A DNA stretch of 23,309 nucleotides. Origin: Pseudomonadota bacterium. Lineage in GTDB: Bacteria > SZUA-182 > DTGQ01. This document shows positions 1-8,544 of the stretch, in pieces. Positions within the stretch are counted from its first letter, which is position 1. The number at the start of each line of letters is the position of its first letter. A program made the translations under genes and the position numbers. Below the pieces are notes generated by a model. That model was not told where the DNA came from and did no database searches. It saw only the letters and a list, made by a program, of their open reading frames with translations. Where the stretch lies: NCBI GenBank assembly GCA_030605265.1, contig JAUWIR010000008.1, forward strand, positions 1 to 23,309. The letters run 5' to 3'.

Positions 1-1406
1 ATATCGGTTCGATCGTTGGGCAATATATTTAAATGCAAATGGCTTTCCCCGATATGACCAAAAAGGAGAAACTCTAACTCCTCCTTGGCCAAAATTTTTT
101 CATAATATATCATCATGGCCTTTAGAGCATCTTCCGGCACTGAAATATCAACACTAACCTTATGAATAAATGGGTATTTTGCTTTTCGTTCTTTAAATAT
201 GGTATTTAATATTTCAGGAAGAGCGTGACGAAAATCCCGCATTTTTACTAAATCATGCTCTTCAAACCCTCCCCAAGTATTGTCCAAATTTACTCCATTA
301 TTTTCTAATACCGCCTGCCATCTTTCGTATATTTCTTCTAAATCCGATTCATTATAAAATTGTTCAAAAAATACTGCTGCTTTAGATTCATCAGGAAATT
401 CCCCAATTGAAGATCCTTGTCCATCAGATATCCTTTTCCTGCGTAAAAGATTTAATGAATGGGAATCGAAGTATTCTAAAGTCGATGGTTGGATACTACT
501 TGCAGCAGCTAATTTTTCCTTTTTAATAGTTTTAACAAAATTTAAGGCCTCATTCTGTTCATCGAAAAAGGCTATTCCGCAAAAAATATTCTTTAGTCGA
601 GAGATAAGCATTAATTCTATATAAGTAATTACTCCCAGGGTGCCCTCTGAACCAATAAAGAGATCTATTAAGTCCATACCTGGTTCGGCAAAATAACCGG
701 CTGCATGTTTTACTATGGGCATCTTATAGGTTGGAATAGGAAGTTTATAACTTTTATTACTAAGCTGTATGCTAAAAAACCCGCTCTCATCAGCAATGAA
801 TTGTCCTCGGGTAATATCAAGTATTTCACCATTGCTCAAAGTAATTCTTAATCGATGAATATAATCCCTGGTTGATCCATAAGCATAGGATCGTGCTCCT
901 GAAGAATTAGCAGCAATGGTCCCTCCCAACATAGCTGTACTCTCTGTAGGATCCGGAGGGTAAAAATAAATAAGAGCTTCACTTTTTTTTTGGCAAAAAA
1001 CCCCTTCTACATTTTTCTGATTTATATATTCTTGTAAATCCCGCAATAAAACACCTGGTTGAGCTTTAATAAACCAACTATCTTCCTTTGGATTTTTAAC
1101 TAACCCCAAAATTTTATTCATCTTCTCCATAGAAAGAAGAATTCCCCCTTGTGGAACAGCCCCCCCAACAACACCTGTTCGTGCTCCGGATATGGTTATC
1201 GGAATACCCTTTCTACCATAACAATTTAACAAAGCGCTTACTTGCCCTTCGTTAATAGGAAAATAAACCGCCTCTGCCTGACCTGCTTCCATATGAGATT
1301 CGTCTTGCAGATAGGAAATCCCTTCAAAACCAGAATTGAAATCGATTTTTTTTATTTTTGTTACATCTTCTTCATTTTCTATTTTCAAAGATTTTACTAC
1401 TTTCAT
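1..1406 (-). CDS. FAD-binding oxidase, GlcD/D-lactate dehydrogenase type (C-terminus cut by window edge)
   Basis: I translated this frame by hand from the ATG at 1406; it stays open for 468 codons to the left edge, so the C-terminal end is missing. The family (vanillyl-alcohol oxidase fold, PCMH-type FAD domain) oxidises 2-hydroxy acids such as glycolate or D-lactate using FAD. Visible signs are SGARTGVVGGAVP at about residues 73-85 and LGGTIAANSSGARSYAYGSTRDY at about 160-182 (the FAD pyrophosphate region), IGSEGTLGVIT at about 251-261, and FGHIGESHLHLNIL near residue 452, which is the histidine-bearing C-terminal motif of FAD-oxidase_C proteins. An AGGA ribosome site (1412-1415) lies 5 nt before the start, and a strong promoter lies upstream. 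The exact substrate cannot be told from sequence; any partner subunit would lie beyond the left edge. Confidence 0.85.
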   Translation of the reverse strand, partial: MKVVKSLKIENEEDVTKIKKIDFNSGFEGISYLQDESHMEAGQAEAVYFPINEGQVSALLNCYGRKGIPITISGARTGVVGGAVPQGGILLSMEKMNKILGLVKNPKEDSWFIKAQPGVLLRDLQEYINQKNVEGVFCQKKSEALIYFYPPDPTESTAMLGGTIAANSSGARSYAYGSTRDYIHRLRITLSNGEILDITRGQFIADESGFFSIQLSNKSYKLPIPTYKMPIVKHAAGYFAEPGMDLIDLFIGSEGTLGVITYIELMLISRLKNIFCGIAFFDEQNEALNFVKTIKKEKLAAASSIQPSTLEYFDSHSLNLLRRKRISDGQGSSIGEFPDESKAAVFFEQFYNESDLEEIYERWQAVLENNGVNLDNTWGGFEEHDLVKMRDFRHALPEILNTIFKERKAKYPFIHKVSVDISVPEDALKAMMIYYEKILAKEELEFLLFGHIGESHLHLNILPNDRTD

Positions 1407-1463
1407 AATAATCCTACTTATTCCTTCTCAAATAATTCATATAGTATAGTATTGTAATTATTC

Positions 1464-1492
1464 ATAATAACAGACGATTCACTTTGCGTCAA
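1464..1492 (-). promoter_or_regulatory. Sigma-70-type promoter of the FAD oxidase gene
   Basis: Read on the minus strand: -35 TTGACG (1492-1487), 17-nt spacer, -10 TATTAT (1469-1464). Transcription would begin near 1457, giving a leader of about 50 nt before the ATG at 1406. Match and spacing are close to the consensus, so this is a good prediction, although it rests on sequence alone. Confidence 0.7.
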
Positions 1493-1636
1493 TTAATAAA
1501 AAACCCTTAAAAACCTTGTATCCGGCTGAATTTTGGGATATATTCTGTTTAGTTTTGTCGCTGGCTGCCTCCATCTTTAACTGAATAAATTAAAAAAAGG
1601 TCAGTGAAAATCAAAAAAAATAAAAAAAAATGATGA

Positions 1637-2128
1637 GTTATAGGGATTTCCAGTATTCTCGTAGTAGGGGGTCTTGGTGAATATCTTGATGTAGCTGACT
1701 ATGTTATTGCCATAGAGAATTATACACCCTCTGATAAAACTGAAAATGCTAAGGAGATTGCCAAACAACTTCCTAATCATAGGCTTTGTGAAGGAGCAAA
1801 TAATTTTGGAAACATTAAATTGCGAAAGCCACTTAGCGCTTTTTCTCCTACAAAAAATAATTCTTTCAAAACACGAAGAAAATCAAACCTACTTCTTGGA
1901 AAGCCAAACAAAAGCCATTGGTCAAATTATCTCATACTTTTTCAATAATACACCTTATTCTTCTATACCCTGCAAAAAGAACCTCAAATGATCTTTTCTA
2001 AAATCGAGGAAAATGGATTAGATTTTTTAGACTTCCATAAAGCCGGCATTTTATCCAAGGCAAGAATTTATGAGGTTGCCTCAGCAATTAATAGGATACG
2101 ATCCTTAAAAATGAAGCAAATAATATAA
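1637..2128 (+). pseudogene. Remnant of a predicted ABC-class ATPase (COG3044/PF09818-like), C-terminal part only
   Basis: No intact gene is present, but conserved pieces of the C-terminal third of the predicted ABC-class ATPase family can be read in order. In one frame (1637 onward): GISSILVVGGLGEYLDVADY, followed by YTPSDKTENAKEIA, like the family's GVSTILVVGGSGDYFDVAD and DVTEEAKEIA. The reading then moves to a second frame for ESQTKAIGQIISYF (about 1909-1950), like the family's SQTRAI segment. It returns to the first frame for GLDFLDFHKAGILSKARIYE and VASAINRIRSL, ending at TAA 2126-2128, like the family's PRxxEIAAAINRLR ending. At least two frameshifts are needed, an in-frame TGA lies at 1634-1636, and the N-terminal two thirds with the nucleotide-binding motifs are missing. 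This is a decayed gene, recognised from memory of the family. Confidence 0.75.
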
Positions 2129-2391
2129 AGATTGACTTGTGTAAATTGAACCTAAAATTAAGAAAAAAATATTGGACAGGATAAACATGATTCAAATCCA
2201 ATTAAAAGAAAGCACAAAGGCTGAAACTTCATATAAATAAAATGAAAATTTATAGAATTGTGTAAATGGGGCTTTAATGCGGAATCACAAAAAGCCATTA
2301 CAGTCTAAAAGCAATAGGCTTGATACTCAGACAGGATTAAAAATTATCCTGTTATCCTGTCTAAAAATAATTAATTGATCGCTAACTGTTT
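2129..2391. other. Gene-free stretch with GACAGGAT repeats
   Basis: AT-rich sequence with no credible ORF on either strand, between the ATPase remnant and the convergent end of the U32 gene. It holds a GACAGGAT at 2175-2182 followed by AAACATGATT, and a second cluster at 2329-2362 listed separately. I see no rho-independent terminator in it, although two transcripts would converge here. Confidence 0.5.
2329..2362. repeat. Inverted repeat built from AGACAGGAT units
   Basis: AGACAGGAT (2329-2337) and its perfect reverse complement ATCCTGTCT (2354-2362) flank a 16-nt spacer. The right half also contains a direct repeat, ATCCTGTT then ATCCTGTC. Neither strand shows a T-run after the stem, so it does not look like an intrinsic terminator. 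It is more likely a dispersed intergenic repeat; another GACAGGAT lies at 2175-2182. Confidence 0.55.
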
Positions 2392-3603
2392 CTAAGATAC
2401 TTTTTTTCGAAGAATATCATATTTTTGAAAGGGTCTATCTATCTGTATAAAACCACTTATTCCAGGATGTAATACTTGCAGAGGCTCTTTTTCCTTATCC
2501 CGGAGAAAATCAACAGTTACTGTAATAACTCCTGTTTTTCTGAATACCTCTATCTTATCTCCTATTCTTATGGCATTCCTCGCATCAATTTCACCACCAA
2601 GACTGTCAGTTATTGCCTGAATGTACCCTAAAAAACGATAATCGTTATTTTGGGTACTAAGGCTATATAATTGAGTATCAGATGGATTTGGATGAAAATA
2701 AAATCCCGTTGTATAGTCTCTATTATTCACTTTATATAGCTCTGAATCAAAATAGGAATAAAAAGATTCATTATGCAAATTTTTATAATAATTTTCAATG
2801 GCCTCTTTATAGATTTTTGTAACTACCGAAACATAATAAAGGCTTTTCATCCTTCCTTCAATCTTAAATGCGTCTACTCCCGCTTCAATTAATTCGGGTA
2901 CATATTTCAACATACACAGATCCTTTGAATTTAAGAAGTAAGTGCCCTTTTTATCCTCTTCCACATTTAGAGGTTTATGAAGTTCGGTTCTTTCAAGTAA
3001 ATAATAATTCCATCTACAAGGCTGAGCACAATCCCCCTGATTACTGTTTCTGTGGAGAAAATAGCTGCTTAACAAACACCTTCCTGAATAAGCCACACAC
3101 ATAGCGCCGTGAATAAAAACCTCTAACTTCATTGAGGTCTTTGCTTTTATCTCTTTGATCTCCTCCAAGGTAAGCTCTCGAGCAAGACAAACCTTTTCAG
3201 CCCCGAGCTTTTCCCAAAAATGAACAGCCTTGAAATTACTGCAATTTGCCTGAGTGCTTATAATAATGGGAATTTCAGGAGCATATTCCTTACAAATTAA
3301 ATAAACTCCTAAATCTGAAATAATAAGGCCGTCAGGAGAAACCTCTTTCATCATCTGAAGATAATTTCCCAGCTCCTTAATATCCTGATTGTGAGCAAAA
3401 ATATTTAAGGTAATATATAAATTTGCCTTATATTCGCACGTTTTTTCTTTTGCCTTTTTTAATTGATGGAAAGTAAAATTTTCAGCTCTGGAACGTAAGC
3501 TAAACTGCTCACCACCCAAATAAACTGCATCTGCTCCGTAATGAAGGGCAAAACATAATTTCTCATAACTTCCGGCAGGTGAAACTAATTCAACTCTTTT
3601 CAT
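2392..3603 (-). CDS. U32 family protein (peptidase U32 / RNA-hydroxylation type)
   Basis: 403 aa. Characterised members (TrhP, RlhA, UbiU/UbiV) act in hydroxylation of tRNA, rRNA or ubiquinone precursors rather than as proven proteases, and bind a 4Fe-4S cluster. The N-terminus VELVSPAGSYEKLCFALHYG and the AVYLGGEQFSLRSRAENF stretch are typical. The U32 signature EVFIHGAMCVAYSGRCLLSS begins at about residue 161, followed by RNSNQGDCAQPCRW. Cys169, Cys176, Cys192 and Cys230 are spaced like the cluster ligands reported for UbiU. IEGRMKS is also present. The start ATG overlaps the parB stop as ATGA, so it is probably translationally coupled and co-transcribed with parAB. Prephenate-dependent tRNA hydroxylation (TrhP-like) is the likeliest role, but paralogues cannot be separated here. 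Confidence 0.88.
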   Translation of the reverse strand: MKRVELVSPAGSYEKLCFALHYGADAVYLGGEQFSLRSRAENFTFHQLKKAKEKTCEYKANLYITLNIFAHNQDIKELGNYLQMMKEVSPDGLIISDLGVYLICKEYAPEIPIIISTQANCSNFKAVHFWEKLGAEKVCLARELTLEEIKEIKAKTSMKLEVFIHGAMCVAYSGRCLLSSYFLHRNSNQGDCAQPCRWNYYLLERTELHKPLNVEEDKKGTYFLNSKDLCMLKYVPELIEAGVDAFKIEGRMKSLYYVSVVTKIYKEAIENYYKNLHNESFYSYFDSELYKVNNRDYTTGFYFHPNPSDTQLYSLSTQNNDYRFLGYIQAITDSLGGEIDARNAIRIGDKIEVFRKTGVITVTVDFLRDKEKEPLQVLHPGISGFIQIDRPFQKYDILRKKVS

Positions 3604-4451
3604 ATACCTTCACTTTTAATGACAGAGATTATCCTTTCCAGATCTTCAAGAGAAGAATACTTTATTTCTATTTTCCCCGAGGTTTTTTTATTTTTAATAG
3701 TTACATAAGTGCTTAATATTGACTTTAGATCATCTTCCATATCCTGTATGTAAATATCTGCCTTTTCTCTCCGGCTCATTTTCTTTTTACAAACTTGTTC
3801 ATCTTTTTTAACTAATTTCTCAATCTGCCGGACAGATAAAGATTTTTCTATTACTTTCTTACAAATTACCAGTCTTGTTTGTAAATCCTGAACGCTTAAT
3901 AAAGCACGAGCATGCCCCATACTGAGTAAGCCTTGCTTTACATTTTCTTTTATTGATTCATCCAGGTTTAATAATCGCAATACATTTGATACTGTTGATT
4001 TATCCTTGCCTACCATAAGGGCGATCTTATCTTGAGTATAATCAAATTCTTCAACAAGTCTGCGGTAGGCTTCACCTTCTTCGATAGGATTAATATCCTC
4101 TCTTTGAACATTCTCTATTAAGGCTAATTCAAATTCTTCTCTATCGGAAACATTTTTTATAATCACGGGAATTTCTTTCAAACCGGCCAACTGTGCTGCT
4201 CTCCATCTTCGCTCACCGGCAATTATGATATATCCTTGCTCACTTTTTCTCGCACAAATTGGCTGAATAACACCCTTTTCTTTTATTGATTCAGCTAAAC
4301 CAGCCAATTTTTCCTCATCAAAATATTTCCTTGGTTGAGATTCGTTCGGTATTATCAAATTTATTGGTATTACTAAAATCTCACCACAACTTGAATATTC
4401 CAAATTTGAAAACAAAGCGCCCAAACCCTTACCTAACGCTTTTTTGGACAT
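3600..4451 (-). CDS. parB: Chromosome partitioning protein ParB (Spo0J)
   Basis: 283 aa, a usual length. It binds parS, spreads as a CTP-dependent clamp and directs segregation of the origin together with ParA. Domains: a basic N-terminal tail (SKKALGKGLGALF), the ParB/Srx CTP-binding domain at about residues 25-115 with GERRWRAA at 79-86 and the ENVQREDINPIEEGEAY arginine-patch region, then a helix-turn-helix domain (TQDKIALMVGKDKSTVSNVLRLL) from about residue 134, and a C-terminal dimerisation segment. The first 23 nt overlap the end of parA in another frame. A perfect Shine-Dalgarno inside parA precedes the start, which fixes the choice of ATG at 4451. Its stop overlaps the U32 start. Confidence 0.96.
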   Translation of the reverse strand: MSKKALGKGLGALFSNLEYSSCGEILVIPINLIIPNESQPRKYFDEEKLAGLAESIKEKGVIQPICARKSEQGYIIIAGERRWRAAQLAGLKEIPVIIKNVSDREEFELALIENVQREDINPIEEGEAYRRLVEEFDYTQDKIALMVGKDKSTVSNVLRLLNLDESIKENVKQGLLSMGHARALLSVQDLQTRLVICKKVIEKSLSVRQIEKLVKKDEQVCKKKMSRREKADIYIQDMEDDLKSILSTYVTIKNKKTSGKIEIKYSSLEDLERIISVIKSEGI

Positions 4452-5205
4452 TATTAATCACCTCCTTGGCAAGCTTTAGATAAGCCTGAGATCCGGAAGA
4501 TCGAATTTCATAAAGCACTATAGGAAGGCCATGACTTGGTGCTTCACATAAGCTGACATTTCTGGGGACTATCGCTGAGAATACTTTTTCTTTAAAATAG
4601 TCACGGGCCTCTTTGGCTACCTGATGCGAAATTTTTGTCCTCTGATCAAACATGGTTAACAAAATGCCCTCCACATCTAACATAGTATTCAGATCTCTTT
4701 TTATAATTTTAATAGTATTCAATAATTGAGTAATTCCCTCAAGAGCATAATATTCACATTGCAAGGGAATTATTACGGAATCTGCTGCGGAAAGAGCGTT
4801 AATTGTTAACAATCCTAAAGAAGGAGGACAATCAATTATTAAAAAATCATAGTTATTTTTTACATCTTCAATTGCCTGTTTTAAACGAAATTCACGCCAT
4901 AAAGCTGATATGAGTTCTATTTCAGCACCTATTAATTCTATATTGGAAGGAACTAAATCAAGACAATTTACCTTCGTTGAATATAAAAGATCTTCTATCT
5001 TCTCCCTTTTAATCAAGGCCTGGTAAATACTTTTATCACTCTTTGGAGAACTATATCCTACACCACTGGAAGCATTCGCCTGTGGATCACTATCAATTAA
5101 TAAAGTCTTTTTTTCAGCCAAAGCAAGACAAGCAGCCAAGTTTACTGCCGTGGTTGTCTTTCCCACACCTCCTTTTTGATTGGCTATTGCTATTATTTTT
5201 CCCAT
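4429..5205 (-). CDS. parA: Chromosome partitioning ATPase ParA (Soj)
   Basis: 258 aa, matching the short chromosomal Soj type without an N-terminal DNA-binding extension. This Walker-type ATPase binds DNA nonspecifically when bound to ATP and works with ParB in origin segregation; in Bacillus the homologue also controls DnaA. The deviant Walker A motif KGGVGKTT lies at residues 11-18 with the signature lysine. LLIDSDPQANASSGVG follows at about 35-50, and Walker B FLIIDCPPSLGLLT at about 121-134. The parS-like palindrome ends just upstream, at 5224-5249. I see no clear Shine-Dalgarno before the ATG at 5205. Confidence 0.96.
   Translation of the reverse strand: MGKIIAIANQKGGVGKTTTAVNLAACLALAEKKTLLIDSDPQANASSGVGYSSPKSDKSIYQALIKREKIEDLLYSTKVNCLDLVPSNIELIGAEIELISALWREFRLKQAIEDVKNNYDFLIIDCPPSLGLLTINALSAADSVIIPLQCEYYALEGITQLLNTIKIIKRDLNTMLDVEGILLTMFDQRTKISHQVAKEARDYFKEKVFSAIVPRNVSLCEAPSHGLPIVLYEIRSSGSQAYLKLAKEVINNVQKSVR
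4458..4467 (-). promoter_or_regulatory. Perfect ribosome binding site of parB
   Basis: AAGGAGGTGA on the minus strand, complementary over ten bases to the usual 16S rRNA 3' end. It is placed 6 nt before the parB ATG and lies inside the parA coding end. It is the strongest site I noticed in the window; parA itself has none that I can see, so ParB may be made in excess over ParA. Confidence 0.8.
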
Positions 5206-5223
5206 AATTTCAAAATCTTATAC

Positions 5224-5249
5224 TAGTAGTTTTCACGTGAAAACTACTA
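5224..5249. promoter_or_regulatory. parS-like 26-bp perfect palindrome
   Basis: Each base from 5224 to 5249 pairs with its mirror around the centre between 5236 and 5237. The core is GTTTTCACGTGAAAAC. The inner TTTCACGTGAAA matches the bacterial parS consensus (TGTTTCACGTGAAACA), while the next position on each side differs (T for G, A for C). Its place directly upstream of parA and about 4 kb from the dnaA boxes supports a role as a ParB loading site. It may also overlap the parA control region. Confidence 0.85.
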
Positions 5250-5285
5250 AATATTTTTTCATAAAGTTGTTATGTTAAAAAAAGG

Positions 5286-6671
5286 TTATTTTCCAATACA
5301 AAATTTGCTAAATATCCTATTTAATTGATCATTAGAGATGCTTTTACCTTGTAATTCAGCTAATAACTTATTAAGGTGCTTAAATTCTTCCATGTATAAT
5401 TCTTCTCCCTGATTATTAATAACCAGGTCTTTTAAAAAGTTAAAGGTTTTCAGCATTTTTTGTAAAAGTATTTTTTGTCGTAAAGTGACTTCTCCTTTGC
5501 CACTTATATCATGATCAGGTAAACACAGGGTTTCTATTGTTTGGGTTATAGCGGAAATTCCCTTATTAGCGAGTGAAGATACATAGAGTATGGGCGTTTC
5601 CTTTGGAATAAATTTTTTTAGACCTTCTTCATTTAAGGAGATACCTAAGTCTGTTTTATTTAGAACGACAATATATTTTTTTTCTTGCTTGTGGATAAAG
5701 TGAAAAATATCCTCATCCTTCTCATCAATCGTTTGAGAGCCATCTAACACCATCATAAGGATGTTGGCTTGCTTTATATGGTAAAAACTTTTTTTAATAC
5801 CCTCTTGTTCAATTATATTTTTTGTTTTACAAATACCCGCAGTATCGATGATGTCGATGTCTATATTATTTATAGTCAGTTTATCCTGAATACTGTCTGT
5901 AGTGGTCCCCGGAATATTGGTAACTATTGATCGATTTTTTTTTACAAGTCTATTCATTATAGATGATTTACCAACATTTCGTTTTCCTGTAATTACTACT
6001 TTTATCCCATTGATAAACAATTTACTAATAGTATAATCTTGGAGGTAGTTCCGGGTTATCTTTATCCATTGATCAATACTTTGAAGGAGCTTATCAACTG
6101 AATACCGGATAGTTATATCTTTTTCAAAATTTAATTCCGCCTCAATTTGAGCCTCCCACTCCTTCACCTTTTGACATAAAGTCTGTAAAGATTGAAAAGT
6201 ATTTCCTCGTAAAGAATTAATGATTAAAGAATGAGCCTTTTCAGTTTTGGCCTGAATTAAATCAATTATTGACTCTGCCTGAGTAAGATCGATTCGCCCG
6301 TTTAAAAATGATCTTTTGGTAAATTCCCCGGGTTCTGCCAATCTAGCCCCGCTCTGTAACACTAATTCTAAAATTTTATAAAGACAAAATTTTCCTCCAT
6401 GACAATTTATTTCAACAACATCTTCGCGAGTATAAGAATTTGGAGTTTTCATAATTGATACGAGCACTTCATCTATATATTTTTTCGTTCGTGGATCAAT
6501 TATGAAACCATACTGAAGGGTATGAGTAACAGCATTTTGTAATGAACTCTTTTTTTGTCCTTTTTTTCGGTAAATTTTTTCAACTATTTTTAAAGAAGAT
6601 GGACCACTCAATTTGATAATACCAATGGCGCTTATCCCAATGGGAGTAGCAATAGCGGCTATAGTGTCCAT
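5286..6671 (-). CDS. mnmE: tRNA modification GTPase MnmE (TrmE)
   Basis: 461 aa, normal length. With MnmG it installs the carboxymethylaminomethyl group at the C5 of wobble uridine 34 of certain tRNAs. N-terminal tetrahydrofolate-binding domain: DTIAAIATPIGISAIGIIKLSG, then EINCHGG at about 87-93. A helical domain is interrupted by a G domain: G1 GKRNVGKSS 229-237, IPGTTTDSI about 253-261, G3 DTAG 276-279, G4 NKTD 338-341. The conserved C-terminus CIGK (458-461) carries the catalytic cysteine region. The start lies 2 nt after the yidC stop. The partner mnmG and neighbour rsmG, often next in line, are not here; parA follows instead. Confidence 0.97.
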   Translation of the reverse strand: MDTIAAIATPIGISAIGIIKLSGPSSLKIVEKIYRKKGQKKSSLQNAVTHTLQYGFIIDPRTKKYIDEVLVSIMKTPNSYTREDVVEINCHGGKFCLYKILELVLQSGARLAEPGEFTKRSFLNGRIDLTQAESIIDLIQAKTEKAHSLIINSLRGNTFQSLQTLCQKVKEWEAQIEAELNFEKDITIRYSVDKLLQSIDQWIKITRNYLQDYTISKLFINGIKVVITGKRNVGKSSIMNRLVKKNRSIVTNIPGTTTDSIQDKLTINNIDIDIIDTAGICKTKNIIEQEGIKKSFYHIKQANILMMVLDGSQTIDEKDEDIFHFIHKQEKKYIVVLNKTDLGISLNEEGLKKFIPKETPILYVSSLANKGISAITQTIETLCLPDHDISGKGEVTLRQKILLQKMLKTFNFLKDLVINNQGEELYMEEFKHLNKLLAELQGKSISNDQLNRIFSKFCIGK

Positions 6672-6673
6672 AG

Positions 6674-8434
6674 CTAAGTAACTGCTTTATGCTTTTTTAA
6701 AATTCCATAATGTTGACCGATAGTGAGAACATTATTTAGTAACCAGTATATTACTAATCCTGAAGGGAATCCAAGAAAAAAAACTGTAAATATTACCGGC
6801 AACATGGTCATCATTTTTACTTGGGCTGCGTCCCCAGTCATTGGCGTCATTTTTTGTTGATAATACATAGTAACTCCCATCAATAGGGGAGTAATTAACA
6901 AAGGGTCCATAACAGAAAGATCTTTGATCCAAAACATAAAATGAGCGCCTCTTATTTCAATGGCAACCATTAACCCTTCATAAAGTGCAAAGAAAACGGG
7001 GATTTGTAGTAATAAGGGTAAACAACCACCCATAGGGTTTACACCCCTCTGTTTATACATTTTTAGCATTTCTTCATTGAGTTTTTTGGGATCACTTTTA
7101 TATTTTTCTCTTAATGCCGACATTTTTGGCTGTAAATCCTGCATATTTTTCATGGACCTAAAGCTCTTGTCTGTTAGTGGCCAAAAAATTATTTTAATGA
7201 TAATAGTAAGTAAAATTATGGCAATTCCATAATTGGGGATTAGTGTATAAAATTTATTTAAGAGCCAAATTAACGGTTTTGCCAGAAAGCTAAAGAACCC
7301 ATAATCAATGGCGTTTTCTAAATGAAGACCAATTGCTTTTAATTCCTGGTATATCTTGGGTCCAAAATAACACCTATAGTCGTCAGTTATACTCTCGCCT
7401 GGATTAAGCGTTCTTTTGGGGTAATGAATCCCAATAATAGTAGCTTTATTAATGTCTGTAAGATTATTCAATTTGGGCCTTTGGATGATTACCTCAGATG
7501 TATCTCTTTTAGGCATAATTGAGGTTAAAAAATAATTACTGGTCATAGCCGACCATAAAATATTTCCACTATGAGCAATGGCGGGGGTTTTTTTCTTTGG
7601 CTTATTTTTCTTTCTTTTTCCGTTTACCCAAGTTACGGGTCCCTCAAATCTGTGGGTCCCGGATTGAAAGGAATTTCCCAGTCCCGGACCAAGAGTTATC
7701 CCGTAGTCAAATATATTTTTTTCAGGAGCTATATTTTTACCTATGATCTGAACATCGAATTGATAGCTGTCATTATAAAAGGTAAATATCTTTTCGACTT
7801 GTATTCCCCTAGAGGTAAGGTAGGTAAATTTTAAAACCTTTTCTGAATTTTCGCTGTTTAAAGAAAAATAGTCTTCCTTTTCTGAAAATTCATATAAACC
7901 AGTAAAGGAATCAGAATTTTTATTCTGTCCTATCTCTACAACTAACGACAATCCAAAGCTATTTTCTGTTTTAAGAGAATTAAATAAATCAATATGATCA
8001 TTATTAGCAATTGGCTGCGTTTTGTTAAATAATTCATTAAAGTAACTTCGATAAGAAGAGGCCACGTCTAACCAAAAATCTTTTTTCCATGGAGCAGTTT
8101 CATAATTTTTTGATAAATGATACTTTTTCAGTTTCCAACTAATTATTCTAGCATTTTTTGTATTAATGACAGCTTTAAATCGTCTCGTTTCAAGGGTAAT
8201 ATTTTTTTCTTTCCTCTTTTTCTGTTCTTGAAAAAGAGCATGCAATTCACTGTCCTCTCGTGTTGAGAAAGTTTCGATAATTTCATTTTCTTCACTAAAT
8301 AAAGGACTTTCTTCAATTTTTTCTTTCACTGTTTTTTCAGGGGGTAGTGGAGGCTTTTTAGGAACAAAAAGGTACTGATATATTATTATAACAAGTATTG
8401 ATAAAATAACCGCTAATAATGCTCTTTTTTCCAT
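6674..8434 (-). CDS. yidC: Membrane protein insertase YidC (long form)
   Basis: 586 aa. Inserts and folds inner-membrane proteins, alone or with SecYEG. The N-terminal membrane segment is at about residues 6-24 (LLAVILSILVIIIYQYLFV). A large extracytoplasmic beta-rich P1 domain follows, as in diderm bacteria (short Bacillus-type SpoIIIJ/YidC lacks it). The conserved C-terminal insertase core spans the last 210 residues, with NYGIAIILLTIIIKIIFWPL, QPKMSALREKYKSDPKKLNEEMLKMYK, GGCLPLLLQIPVFFALYEGL and the final membrane helix GLVIYWLLNNVLTIGQHYGI. A basic tail (KKHK) ends it. AGGAC precedes the ATG by about 8 nt. The jag gene that often follows yidC is missing and mnmE follows directly. Confidence 0.97.
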   Translation of the reverse strand: MEKRALLAVILSILVIIIYQYLFVPKKPPLPPEKTVKEKIEESPLFSEENEIIETFSTREDSELHALFQEQKKRKEKNITLETRRFKAVINTKNARIISWKLKKYHLSKNYETAPWKKDFWLDVASSYRSYFNELFNKTQPIANNDHIDLFNSLKTENSFGLSLVVEIGQNKNSDSFTGLYEFSEKEDYFSLNSENSEKVLKFTYLTSRGIQVEKIFTFYNDSYQFDVQIIGKNIAPEKNIFDYGITLGPGLGNSFQSGTHRFEGPVTWVNGKRKKNKPKKKTPAIAHSGNILWSAMTSNYFLTSIMPKRDTSEVIIQRPKLNNLTDINKATIIGIHYPKRTLNPGESITDDYRCYFGPKIYQELKAIGLHLENAIDYGFFSFLAKPLIWLLNKFYTLIPNYGIAIILLTIIIKIIFWPLTDKSFRSMKNMQDLQPKMSALREKYKSDPKKLNEEMLKMYKQRGVNPMGGCLPLLLQIPVFFALYEGLMVAIEIRGAHFMFWIKDLSVMDPLLITPLLMGVTMYYQQKMTPMTGDAAQVKMMTMLPVIFTVFFLGFPSGLVIYWLLNNVLTIGQHYGILKKHKAVT

Positions 8435-8544
8435 TTATATGTCCTTATTTTAGATTCCAATATTATTACTGTTAAATAGCAAGTTATCTTATCATGAACA
8501 ATTTCCTTGATCAATGAACATTCTAATGAACAATAAAAATTATT

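Noticed and set aside
1746..1991. An 81-codon open frame read as a new gene
   Set aside because: It is one frame of the decayed ABC-class ATPase remnant; only the ESQTKAIG part matches the family.
2329..2362. The AGACAGGAT inverted repeat as a bidirectional terminator
   Set aside because: Neither strand has a T-run after the stem and the loop is 16 nt; a dispersed repeat is more likely.
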